DNA from: Shimia marina
Lineage (GTDB): Bacteria > Pseudomonadota > Alphaproteobacteria > Rhodobacterales > Rhodobacteraceae
Length of the DNA stretch: 64,000 bases
Direction of reading: 5' to 3'
Assembly: GCF_001458175.1 (NCBI RefSeq)
Contig: NZ_CYPW01000027.1
Location: 128,390 to 192,389, forward strand
A model generated the notes under the pieces. The model saw only the letters and a list, made by a program, of their open reading frames with translations. It had not been told where the DNA came from and ran no database searches. Numbering within the stretch: the stretch's first letter is position 1; each line of letters starts with the position of its first letter. The translations under genes and the position numbers were made by a program. Of this stretch, positions 8,466-16,062 are shown piece after piece.

Positions 8466-9446
8466 TCAGGTGGTTCCGTTGCGGCAGTTGCGACGGTTCC
8501 AGCCCCAAAGACAGATCAATTCAAGTGCCACATGCGCACCTGCAACGGCGGTGGCTCCGGTTGTGTCAAAGGGCGGGGAAACCTCGACAACATCGCCACC
8601 GACCATATTGATGCCAGCAATGTCACGTAAAATGATGCTGGCCTGCCCACTGGAAAGCCCGCCCCAGACCGGCGTGCCTGTGCCGGGCGCAAAGGCTGGA
8701 TCAAGCCCATCAATGTCGAAGGTCAGATAGGTCGGATGCTCCCCGAGAATGCCTTTGATCTTTTCTGCGACAGCCACGGGGCCGTTCACATGCACTTCTC
8801 GTGCATCAATAATGTTAAAGCCCAGCGTGTCGGGATTCTCCGTGCGGATGCCCACCTGAACCGAACGCGATGGATCGACCAGACCGTCTTTGACAGCTTT
8901 GTAAAGCATGGTGCCGTGGTCGATGCGGTTGGGTTCATCATCCGCCCAAGTGTCGGTATGGGCGTCAAACTGCAAAAGACTCATCGGCCCGTATTTCTCG
9001 GCATAGGCCTTCAGGATGGGGTAGGTGATGTAGTGATCGCCCCCCAAAGCAATGCTGGCCGTGCCGCTGTCGAGAATGGTGCGAATGTGGTTGGTCAGTG
9101 TTTCCGGAAATTCCATCACGCGGGCGTAGTCAAAGGCCAGATCGCCATAGTCCACAATGCTGAGTTCGGTCATGGGATCATAGCCCCAGCCATAGGGCGG
9201 ATCAAAAGCCTGAATGGCGCTGGCTTCGCGGATCGCACGGGGCCCAAGCCGGGTGCCCGGGCGATTGGTCACGGCCATGTCAAAAGGCACGCCAGTAACG
9301 GCGATATCCACGCCACTGAGATCTTTGCTATAGCGCCGTCGCAGGAAGGAAGTCGCCCCGCCAAAGGTGTTTTCAAAGCTCAGCCCGCGCCGCTTGTCGC
9401 GGGTGAAAGCATTGTCGACCTGGGTTTTGGCATCTTCGAGCGCCAT
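8466..9446 (-). CDS. speB: Agmatinase / ureohydrolase
   Basis: This 326-residue manganese enzyme of the arginase family probably hydrolyses agmatine to putrescine and urea. Metal ligands lie in GGDH (135-138), DAHTD (161-165) and FDIDGLD (243-249). The ATG has GAGGAC six bases upstream. A perfect palindrome sits 18 bases before the start. Related ureohydrolases act on other guanidino compounds, so substrate is inferred from family. No polyamine gene is adjacent. Confidence 0.85.
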   Translation of the reverse strand: MALEDAKTQVDNAFTRDKRRGLSFENTFGGATSFLRRRYSKDLSGVDIAVTGVPFDMAVTNRPGTRLGPRAIREASAIQAFDPPYGWGYDPMTELSIVDYGDLAFDYARVMEFPETLTNHIRTILDSGTASIALGGDHYITYPILKAYAEKYGPMSLLQFDAHTDTWADDEPNRIDHGTMLYKAVKDGLVDPSRSVQVGIRTENPDTLGFNIIDAREVHVNGPVAVAEKIKGILGEHPTYLTFDIDGLDPAFAPGTGTPVWGGLSSGQASIILRDIAGINMVGGDVVEVSPPFDTTGATAVAGAHVALELICLWGWNRRNCRNGTT

Positions 9447-9464
9447 GGGATGTCCTCATTTTCA

Positions 9465-9480
9465 AAATTTGATCAAATTT
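9465..9480. promoter_or_regulatory. 16-bp perfect palindrome upstream of speB
   Basis: AAATTT-GATC-AAATTT is fully self-complementary and lies 18 bases before the agmatinase start codon. It looks like an operator. The regulator is unknown. Confidence 0.45.
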
Positions 9481-9561
9481 CGCAAATGGGACAAAAAGGT
9501 CAAGCCCAAAGAGTTCCGATGCTTCGTTGAGCGACCTATTTGTTGGGGATAAAGGTCCTTT

Positions 9562-9591
9562 ACAGGGCGCTTCCTGTGCAAAGCGCCCTGT
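9562..9591. terminator. Strong stem-loop 3' of the M20 gene
   Basis: ACAGGGCGCTT pairs perfectly over 11 bp with AAGCGCCCTGT around CCTGTGCA. No T-run follows on the minus strand, so it may stop or protect the upstream transcript and is not a classic terminator. Confidence 0.5.
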
Positions 9592-9614
9592 GGTGTTTGG
9601 GGGGAGGTGTTTGC

Positions 9615-10775
9615 TCAACGCGGCTGGGCTGTTTCTACCAGTTTGGCAAAAAACGACGCGCCGATGGGGGAAATCTCATCGTTGTAGTCAAAGGCGGGGT
9701 GGTGCAGGCCAGCGCCTTCCCCTGCGCCGAGGAACAGATAGCTGCCCGGACGGGCCTCCAGCATATAGGAGAAATCTTCCGCACCCATTTCCATGGGCTG
9801 GTTGGCATCGACATTTTCCGCACCTGCAATGGCGCGCGCCACATCAGCGGCAAAGGCTGTCTGGTCAGGGTGGTTGACCGTTGCTGGATAATCAATTTCC
9901 AGATCAAGTTCCGCTGTCAGCCCATAAGCGGCGGCTGTGCCTTGGGTGATTTCATGCAGACGGCGGTGGATCATCGCCTGCACGTCTTTGTCAAACGTGC
10001 GGATGGTGCCGTTGATGAAGCCGTCATCCGCGATCACATTGTTTGCGCTGCCGACGTGTATTTGGGTGACAGACACCACGGCTTCGTCGCGGGTGTCATG
10101 GTTGCGGCTGACAATGGTCTGGATGGCGTTGACCATGGCCACAGCCGCCACAACCGGATCGATGGTTTCCTGCGGGTAGGCGCCATGCCCGCCTTTGCCC
10201 TGAAGGCGAATGGTGAAAGTGTCCACCGAGGCCATGATCGGGCCGGGGCGGGTGTGAAAGCTGCCAACCGGCACGCCGGGCACATTGTGCAAGGCATATA
10301 CCTCTTTCACATCAAAACGGTCCAGCGCGCCTTCTTGGACCATGATGTTGCCGCCGCCGCCATCTTCTTCGGCAGGTTGGAAGATCAACGCCACCCGGCC
10401 AGAGAAATTGCGGGTCTCCGCCAGATATTTTGCGGCCCCCAAGAGCATGGTGGTGTGCCCATCGTGGCCGCAGGCGTGCATCTTGCCATCAACAGTGCTG
10501 GCGTGATCCAATCCGGTGATTTCCTGCATCGGCAGCGCATCCATATCGGCGCGCAGGCCGATGGTGGGGCCGTCGCCTTGGCCGTTGATGAGGGCAACGA
10601 TGCCCGTCTTGGCGATGCCTTCATGGATTTCATCCACGCCAAATTCTTTCAGCCGCTCGACCACGAAGGCTGCGGTTTCAAAGCAATCAAATGCCAGTTC
10701 TGGATGCGCGTGCAGGTGCCGGCGCCATGTTTTCATCTCTTCTGCGTAGTCTGCAATGCGATTTACAATCGGCAT
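9615..10775 (-). CDS. M20-family amidohydrolase (hippurate-hydrolase-like)
   Basis: This 386-residue metallopeptidase-fold hydrolase cleaves N-acyl amino acids or similar amides. Metal-binding motifs are LRADMDALPM, ACGHDGHT (101-108) and the PAEEDGGGG acid pair. The start at 10775 is set by GGGGAG seven bases upstream; the frame extends to 10796 without ribosome-site support. It is divergent from mazG across about 60 bases. Substrate is unknown. Confidence 0.88.
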   Translation of the reverse strand: MPIVNRIADYAEEMKTWRRHLHAHPELAFDCFETAAFVVERLKEFGVDEIHEGIAKTGIVALINGQGDGPTIGLRADMDALPMQEITGLDHASTVDGKMHACGHDGHTTMLLGAAKYLAETRNFSGRVALIFQPAEEDGGGGNIMVQEGALDRFDVKEVYALHNVPGVPVGSFHTRPGPIMASVDTFTIRLQGKGGHGAYPQETIDPVVAAVAMVNAIQTIVSRNHDTRDEAVVSVTQIHVGSANNVIADDGFINGTIRTFDKDVQAMIHRRLHEITQGTAAAYGLTAELDLEIDYPATVNHPDQTAFAADVARAIAGAENVDANQPMEMGAEDFSYMLEARPGSYLFLGAGEGAGLHHPAFDYNDEISPIGASFFAKLVETAQPR

Positions 10776-10838
10776 GACTGGACTCCCCTCACTCATTTCG
10801 CTCAGATGCCGTCAAACCAAAGACTGGAGCGCAGCGCA

Positions 10839-11663
10839 ATGGCCGAAGATCCCCTTATCCTGAACCCGAATGGCGGCATGCCGCGTCTGCTTGAGATTAT
10901 GCGGCGTCTGCGCGATCCGGAAACCGGCTGCCCTTGGGACATCGAGCAGGATTTTGGCACCATTGCGCCTTACACCATTGAGGAAGCCTATGAAGTTGCC
11001 GACGCGATTGAGCAGGAAGCCTGGGGGGAGTTGAAAGGGGAACTGGGGGATTTGTTGTTTCAGACGGTGTTTCATGCGCAGATGGCGCAGGAAAAGGGGT
11101 TGTTCAGCTTTGATGAGATTGCCGACACCATGTCTGACAAGATGGTGGCACGCCATCCGCATGTCTTTGGCGATGAAGATCGGGAGAAATCCGCTGAGCA
11201 GCAGGTCCGGGATTGGGAAGCCGTGAAGGCTGCGGAACGGGCAGGGAAGGCACAGGGTGGCACGCTTGATGGGGTGGCGCTGGGCCTGCCAGCCTTGCTG
11301 CGGGCGGTGAAGTTGCAGAAACGGGCGGCACGGGTCGGCTTTGACTGGCCCGATGTGTCTCATGTGCTCGAAAAGATTGTCGAAGAGGCCGGGGAGCTGG
11401 TGGAGGCGCGTGAGACCTTGACGCAGGCAGAGGTCGAAGAAGAGTTTGGTGACATGCTCTTTGTGATGGCCAACCTTGCGCGGCATTTGAATGTGGAGCC
11501 TGAGGCGGCGCTTAGGGCGACAAACGCCAAGTTTGTCCGGCGTTTTGAAGGGGTGGAGGCCAAGCTTAAAGCAAGGGGGAAGACCCCGCAGGAAAGTGAT
11601 CTTGCCGAGATGGACGCGCTTTGGGACGTTGTGAAAGCAGAGGAGAAAGCGCGCCGCTCCTAG
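10839..11663 (+). CDS. mazG: Nucleoside triphosphate pyrophosphohydrolase MazG
   Basis: This 274-residue protein has two MazG all-alpha domains that hydrolyse NTPs to NMPs and pyrophosphate, a house-cleaning role. The first holds YTIEEAYEVADAIEQ and LGDLLFQTVFHAQMA; the second holds IVEEAGELVEA and EEFGDMLFVMANLARH, with the E-E-x-x-D metal ligands. TGGAGC before the ATG sets the start, although the frame is open far upstream through the antisense of the M20 gene. Its stop overlaps the convergent desaturase-like gene by four bases. Confidence 0.92.
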   Translation: MAEDPLILNPNGGMPRLLEIMRRLRDPETGCPWDIEQDFGTIAPYTIEEAYEVADAIEQEAWGELKGELGDLLFQTVFHAQMAQEKGLFSFDEIADTMSDKMVARHPHVFGDEDREKSAEQQVRDWEAVKAAERAGKAQGGTLDGVALGLPALLRAVKLQKRAARVGFDWPDVSHVLEKIVEEAGELVEARETLTQAEVEEEFGDMLFVMANLARHLNVEPEAALRATNAKFVRRFEGVEAKLKARGKTPQESDLAEMDALWDVVKAEEKARRS

Positions 11664-12679
11664 GCATCCTTGCGGGGGGCTGCCGGCGAAGAGCGTTTGG
11701 GCACTGTGTGCCACAAACGCGTGGCACGACGTTTGAAAAACCGCCCAATTTCTTTGAAAGGGCGGAAGTAGATCGTGCCAAGATCCGCTTCATAATCCGC
11801 ATCCCGTCCGTCCAATCCAAATGTCAGATCCTTTTCTCGCTCAGAGAGGTGCAGCGAGCCAAACAGCCAGTCCCAGACCGCGAGGGCCGCGCCAAAGTTT
11901 TTGTCATGATGTTCTTCGGCAACGGAATGGTGCAATTGATGTTGCGCGGGTGAGATCAGAATGCGCTCCAGCCATGGCCAGTAGTGAATATCCACATGGC
12001 TGTGGCGTAGGTTGGATCCGGTTACATGGAAGGCGAAGACCAGCACATTGACGCCAACCACTGTGTAAAGATCCACGGTATTACCAAAGAGAAAGATAAA
12101 CAGACCAATCGTGCTGCCCTGCGCCACGGCTCCGCGCGCGCCGTAGAGCACACCTTCAAGTGGATGCACACGGTAGACGGTGATGGGCGTCATGGTCGTT
12201 GCAGAGTGATGTACCTTGTGCAGTGACCAAAGCGCCGGCCAGCGGTGCATCCAGCGGTGCAGAAGGTATTTGGTGAAGTCATCCACCACAAACATGGTCA
12301 GTGAAAACAACGCCACAACCAAGGCTTTGGGCGTGTTGCCAAATGCGCCGGAGCGTATCCAGTCCTGATCGTGGAGCAGATAGAACATGCCTGTTGCAAT
12401 GCCGACCTGTGTCAGTAGCAGCGGCGAAATAAACCCGCTGAACAGGCGGTTGAGCACAAAGATCTTGTAGTCGGCTTTGGCGGAGTTTGAAAAAAAGATG
12501 CGCTTGTCAAAGAGGCGCCGCAAGGAGCTGCGCTTGGTATTGTCTGGATTTCTGCGCCCCACCCACCACATCCAGACAAAGGCGATGACCAGAGACAGGA
12601 AGAGGTATCCGACAAACACCCGTTTGCGAGGATCTACAAAATCCTGAACGATCCAGATCAGATTGTCCCAAACTTCCAT
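11660..12679 (-). CDS. Sterol desaturase / fatty acid hydroxylase family membrane protein
   Basis: This 339-residue polytopic protein carries the di-iron histidine motifs of the superfamily: HRWMH, HKVHH, and later HSHVDIHYWP and HQLHHS. Four or five hydrophobic segments are visible before and between them. Such enzymes hydroxylate or desaturate lipids. Bacterial members act on ornithine lipids, carotenoids or unknown lipids, and the substrate here cannot be told. It lies downstream of the DUF4856 gene, but a terminator separates them. Confidence 0.82.
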   Translation of the reverse strand: MEVWDNLIWIVQDFVDPRKRVFVGYLFLSLVIAFVWMWWVGRRNPDNTKRSSLRRLFDKRIFFSNSAKADYKIFVLNRLFSGFISPLLLTQVGIATGMFYLLHDQDWIRSGAFGNTPKALVVALFSLTMFVVDDFTKYLLHRWMHRWPALWSLHKVHHSATTMTPITVYRVHPLEGVLYGARGAVAQGSTIGLFIFLFGNTVDLYTVVGVNVLVFAFHVTGSNLRHSHVDIHYWPWLERILISPAQHQLHHSVAEEHHDKNFGAALAVWDWLFGSLHLSEREKDLTFGLDGRDADYEADLGTIYFRPFKEIGRFFKRRATRLWHTVPKRSSPAAPRKDA

Positions 12680-12712
12680 TGTCTATGTTCCCGCCAGTAA
12701 AGATCAGAAATT

Positions 12713-12741
12713 AAAAAAGGGCGCCCTGATGCAGGGCGCCC
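12713..12741 (-). terminator. Rho-independent terminator of the DUF4856 gene
   Basis: GGGCGCCCTG pairs perfectly with CAGGGCGCCC around a three-base loop. On the minus strand it is followed by six Ts. Confidence 0.88.
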
Positions 12742-12766
12742 TCACGTCTTGCCCTATTGGCGAAGA

Positions 12767-14173
12767 TTAGTCTGTTTCGGCATTGCTGTCAGAGGACAGT
12801 TTGCCAGCCAGAGACTCAAGATCTGCCGTTGCATCGTTGGTCAGGGATGCCAGACCAAAGGTGTCTTTAAGCAGTTTCTGTGCCTGCAGCATCTGCAGTT
12901 GGTAGTCGCTCCAGGTGGCGCGGCGCTCACGCAGGAAGTTGCCATCTGCGTCGATGCCGGTCACATAGGTGTTGTCCAGAGTGACAGGGCCGTAGCCGAT
13001 CAGCTTGTTGAGCTCGGTTGCGGTGCCACCGAGGTTGTTTTTGCCGGTCTGCAGCGCCATAGCGAAGCCTTTCAGCTCACCCCAGTGCTTCACGTAGTTG
13101 CGGTACGCTTTGGCCAGCTCTTCGCCTTCCAGGGACCCCATTTTGGCGATGTCTTTGTAGACCGAACCCGCATATTTGAAGGTTGCTTCCGCCAGCACTT
13201 TTTCCCAGTTGCTCTCAATCACTTCAGCGTAGGCTTTCAACTCGCTGCGCTGTGCATCGGTCAGAGCTTCGCCTTTGGCGTCTGCGATCAACTGACGACC
13301 GTCAATGAAGGCCTGCATGATGGTGTGCATGTAGTTGGTGGACTGTGTGCCACCTTTGTCTGCGCCCGCAGCGTAGTAAGCCGGGCCGAACACATGTTCG
13401 GATTTCAGGTCCACCACACCGTCGCCGTCCGCGTCAGCTGCGGCCAGATCCTTGCCTTTGGCAATGCCGTAAGCCTGCTTTGGCGTCAGGCTCATGGTGT
13501 GTGCCGGGCCACCCCAGTAACCGAAAGCTTCATCCCAGGAATGCTCTTTGCCAGTGTAATACGCGCCGTCTTTGTAAGGCTTGTCGTTTGGCTTGTTGTC
13601 CGCTTCCAGCTTTTCGTCGAGATAGTTGTCGACGGCTTGGTTATACATCATGGCGCCCATGGTGTACTTGGAGATGATCTGACCCCAGTCATAACCGTTT
13701 TCTGCGTCAAAGCCGCCGTTGGATTGTGCCGCGTGTTTGATCATGTGCAGCACGGCCTCTTGGCCGGAGACATTGCCAGGCCACGCAGGCATTGCGCCAT
13801 TGTAGAACTTGCCGGAGATGTTTTTGCCTTTGGAGATTTCGTTCACGGTGGATTGCTTTACCGGGAAACCGTCCTTGGAGGCAGGTGCCAGAATGGCGAG
13901 GTCTTCGTCGGAGCCGTTGAAGTAGGCCAGCAACATGGCTTCAACCTCTGCAGCGTTTGCGCCGCCGTCACCTTTGGCCGCGGCCTTCTTCAGGCTGTCA
14001 TGCAGCGCGTGGCGCGCGATCTGGCCGGTGTAGGAGACAGAGTTTGTCTTGTCGCCTTCGTAACCTTTCACGGTCACGGGGAAGGGGCCATAGGTGTCAG
14101 CTGCGGTGGCGGCGGTTGCAATAAACGCACCTGCGACGAGGCTGGTTGTGAGTTTCAAAAGTGTTTTGGACAT
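12767..14173 (-). CDS. DUF4856 protein, periplasmic, imelysin-like
   Basis: This 468-residue protein starts with a signal peptide (MSKTLLKLTTSLVAGAFIATAATA). The mature part matches DUF4856, with QIARHALHDSLK, PAWPGNVSGQEAVLHMIKHA and ADADGDGVVDLKSEHVFG, an EF-hand-like Asp-rich turn. DUF4856 proteins resemble imelysin-like iron-uptake proteins. Divergence from a ferric-iron binding protein across a possible iron box supports an iron role, which is an inference. GGGAGA seven bases upstream fixes the start at 14173. Confidence 0.8.
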   Translation of the reverse strand: MSKTLLKLTTSLVAGAFIATAATAADTYGPFPVTVKGYEGDKTNSVSYTGQIARHALHDSLKKAAAKGDGGANAAEVEAMLLAYFNGSDEDLAILAPASKDGFPVKQSTVNEISKGKNISGKFYNGAMPAWPGNVSGQEAVLHMIKHAAQSNGGFDAENGYDWGQIISKYTMGAMMYNQAVDNYLDEKLEADNKPNDKPYKDGAYYTGKEHSWDEAFGYWGGPAHTMSLTPKQAYGIAKGKDLAAADADGDGVVDLKSEHVFGPAYYAAGADKGGTQSTNYMHTIMQAFIDGRQLIADAKGEALTDAQRSELKAYAEVIESNWEKVLAEATFKYAGSVYKDIAKMGSLEGEELAKAYRNYVKHWGELKGFAMALQTGKNNLGGTATELNKLIGYGPVTLDNTYVTGIDADGNFLRERRATWSDYQLQMLQAQKLLKDTFGLASLTNDATADLESLAGKLSSDSNAETD

Positions 14174-14242
14174 GAACTGTCTCCCGTCTCCCAACTTGAG
14201 CGTTATACTCAAGTTTTATCCTGACTGTTTCACTCGACGAAC

Positions 14243-14257
14243 TGACGGGTTAAGTCA
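14243..14257. promoter_or_regulatory. Candidate iron-rhodo box (RirA-type site)
   Basis: TGA-CGGGTTAAG-TCA matches the TGA-N9-TCA iron box described for Rhodobacterales and Rhizobiales. It lies between the divergent DUF4856 gene and ferric-iron binding-protein gene. The motif is short and could occur by chance in a 276-base gap. Confidence 0.45.
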
Positions 14258-14449
14258 AGCAATTTTGTCGGAATTCTTCTCTTCACAAATCCGCGAGGTT
14301 GCACGGTTTCGATCAATAAAAGTTAATAATAACATAGCACTTATTCTGCGGGGCGCAGGCGTTTCGAGATGCGACAAGATAGATCAGTTGACCCGACAAT
14401 TCCTCTCAGGTTTAAGCGCCATAAGGATTTTGAAACGTGGAGATGTGAA

Positions 14450-15460
14450 ATGCGTTCCTTGAAGACCTTTGCCATGGCAGCCGCGCTTGGCGGTGTTGCG
14501 GTTCCGGCGCTGGCTGAAGAAGTCAATGTGTACTCCTATCGTCAGCCTGAGTTGATCAAACCATTGACGGATGCCTTTACCGAGGAGACAGGGATCAAGG
14601 TCAATGTGGCCTACCTCAAAAAAGGCATGGTTGAGCGTCTGGTGGCCGAGGGTGATCGTTCCCCTGCTGATCTGGTGCTGACTGTTGACATCTCCCGCTT
14701 GAATGCGGTGGTGGATGCTGGCGTGACACAGCCGGTCGTGAGTGATGTGATTGCGGCCAACGTGCCGGAAGCCTATCGCGATCCCGAAGGCCACTGGTTT
14801 GGTCTGACCACCCGTGCGCGCATCATCTATGCCTCTAAAGACCGTGTGGCTGACGGCGAAGTGACCACCTATGAAGATCTCGCAGACCCCAAATGGGAAG
14901 GCCGCATTTGCACCCGTTCGGGCACCCATGCCTACAACGTGGCGCTGACTTCTGCCGTTATTGAACATCATGGTGCGGAAGGGGCCAAAACATGGCTTGA
15001 GGGCGTGAAGTCCAACCTTGCGCGCAAACCGCAGGGCAATGACCGCGCGCAGGTCAAAGCGATCTGGGCCGGGGAATGTGACATCGCTGTGGGCAACACC
15101 TATTACATGGGCAAAATGCTCAAAGACAAAGAGCAGCAGGCCTGGGCGGATAGCGTGAACATCGTGTTCCCAACCTTCGAGGGCGCTGGCACACATGTGA
15201 ACATCTCTGGTATCGCACTCACCAAGGCGGCACCCAATAAGGACAATGCCCTCAAGATGATGGAGTTCCTCACAGGGTCCAAGGCGCAGGAAGTCTATGC
15301 TTCTGCCAACTTTGAATACCCGATTGCACCAAATATGGAAGCCGATCCGCTGGTGCAAAGCTGGGGTGAATTTACGCCGGATGATGTGAACCTGATGACA
15401 CTCGCAGGGCATCGCTCCGAGGCACTCAAGCTGATCGAAGAAGTTGATTTCGACGGCTGA
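14450..15460 (+). CDS. Fe(3+) ABC transporter periplasmic binding protein
   Basis: This 336-residue protein has a signal peptide ending AALGGVAVPALA and the ferric-binding fold of the FbpA/FutA family (EVNVYSYRQPELIKP, DLVLTVDISRL, GNTYYMGKM). The tyrosines of that last segment match the iron ligands of the family. GGAG eight bases upstream sets the start at 14450. No permease or ATPase gene is adjacent, so partners must lie elsewhere. A strong terminator follows at once. Confidence 0.9.
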   Translation: MRSLKTFAMAAALGGVAVPALAEEVNVYSYRQPELIKPLTDAFTEETGIKVNVAYLKKGMVERLVAEGDRSPADLVLTVDISRLNAVVDAGVTQPVVSDVIAANVPEAYRDPEGHWFGLTTRARIIYASKDRVADGEVTTYEDLADPKWEGRICTRSGTHAYNVALTSAVIEHHGAEGAKTWLEGVKSNLARKPQGNDRAQVKAIWAGECDIAVGNTYYMGKMLKDKEQQAWADSVNIVFPTFEGAGTHVNISGIALTKAAPNKDNALKMMEFLTGSKAQEVYASANFEYPIAPNMEADPLVQSWGEFTPDDVNLMTLAGHRSEALKLIEEVDFDG

Positions 15461-15482
15461 AAACACCGTTTCCAATCGGTGG

Positions 15483-15509
15483 AAAGGCGGCCCCTGTGGC
15501 CGCCTTTTT
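15483..15509 (+). terminator. Rho-independent terminator
   Basis: AAAGGCGGCC pairs with GGCCGCCTTT around CCTGT, with a five-T run. Confidence 0.92.
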
Positions 15510-15559
15510 GTTTTGTAATTCTCTGTAATTTCAGGGAGAGGTTGTGGGCATGTGGCGGA

Positions 15560-16000
15560 TTACAGTGCCGCAAGTGAAAGTAGGCTGCGGCGCAATTCTT
15601 CCTTACCCGCCTCCCCAAGGGTTTCGCTAATCTCTGTTTCAATCAGGCGAATTTGCTCTGCAGCGATGGAACGCCAGCGCTGACCCTTGGCTGTGATGGA
15701 GACGATCTTGTCGCGTTTGCTGTTGGGATCTACGGCGACGGCAACCATGTCATGGCGGATCAGACGCTCCACCGCCTGCTGCGCGGCCTGGCGTGAGAAC
15801 CCCATTTCCCGATGGATTTCAGACAACCGCACGGTGCGTCCGCGAAGTTGTGCAAAGAGGCGCATGTCCGCAGGGCGTACATCGGCAAACTCCGTATTGG
15901 CGCGGGCTGCATCCATTTGCCCGTTCCAGCGCGCGATTAATGTCATCATTATGCCTTTGATGTTTTGTCCCAGAAAGGCGCCGTCTTTTTTATCAATCAT
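15560..16000 (-). CDS. MarR family transcriptional regulator
   Basis: The protein is 146 residues from the ATG at 16000. The winged helix-turn-helix is LSEIHREMGFSRQAAQQAVERLIRHDMV followed by the wing DPNSKRDKIVSITAKGQRW. It is divergent from the multicopper oxidase and two matching operators lie between or on the starts. Autoregulation and control of the oxidase are therefore likely. An upstream in-frame TTG at 16009 is an alternative start. Neither start has a clear ribosome site. The inducer is unknown. Confidence 0.85.
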   Translation of the reverse strand: MIDKKDGAFLGQNIKGIMMTLIARWNGQMDAARANTEFADVRPADMRLFAQLRGRTVRLSEIHREMGFSRQAAQQAVERLIRHDMVAVAVDPNSKRDKIVSITAKGQRWRSIAAEQIRLIETEISETLGEAGKEELRRSLLSLAAL

Positions 16001-16008
16001 GGTTGACA
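15991..16008. promoter_or_regulatory. MarR operator 1
   Basis: TATCAA-TCATGG-TTGACA covers the MarR start codon. It matches operator 2 at 16 of 18 positions. Confidence 0.6.
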
Positions 16009-16028
16009 AACTATTCTCATTTCCGATT

Positions 16029-16046
16029 TATCAATCATAGTTGATA
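16029..16046. promoter_or_regulatory. MarR operator 2
   Basis: TATCAA-TCATAG-TTGATA has perfect inverted arms. It lies 16 bases before the multicopper oxidase ATG, and its centre is 38 bases from that of operator 1. Confidence 0.65.
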
Positions 16047-16062
16047 ATCCCCGGAGGGTGCA

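Noticed and set aside
9540-10838. Long upstream extension of the mazG frame (to 707 codons)
   Set aside because: It runs antisense through the M20 amidohydrolase, has no recognisable domains, and MazG homology and a ribosome site begin at 10839.
12749-14224. 491-codon plus-strand frame
   Set aside because: It is the exact antisense of the DUF4856 gene, which has a signal peptide and ribosome site; the opposite frame shows no domain.
14384-15475. 363-codon minus-strand frame
   Set aside because: Antisense of the ferric-iron binding protein; shadow of its codon bias.
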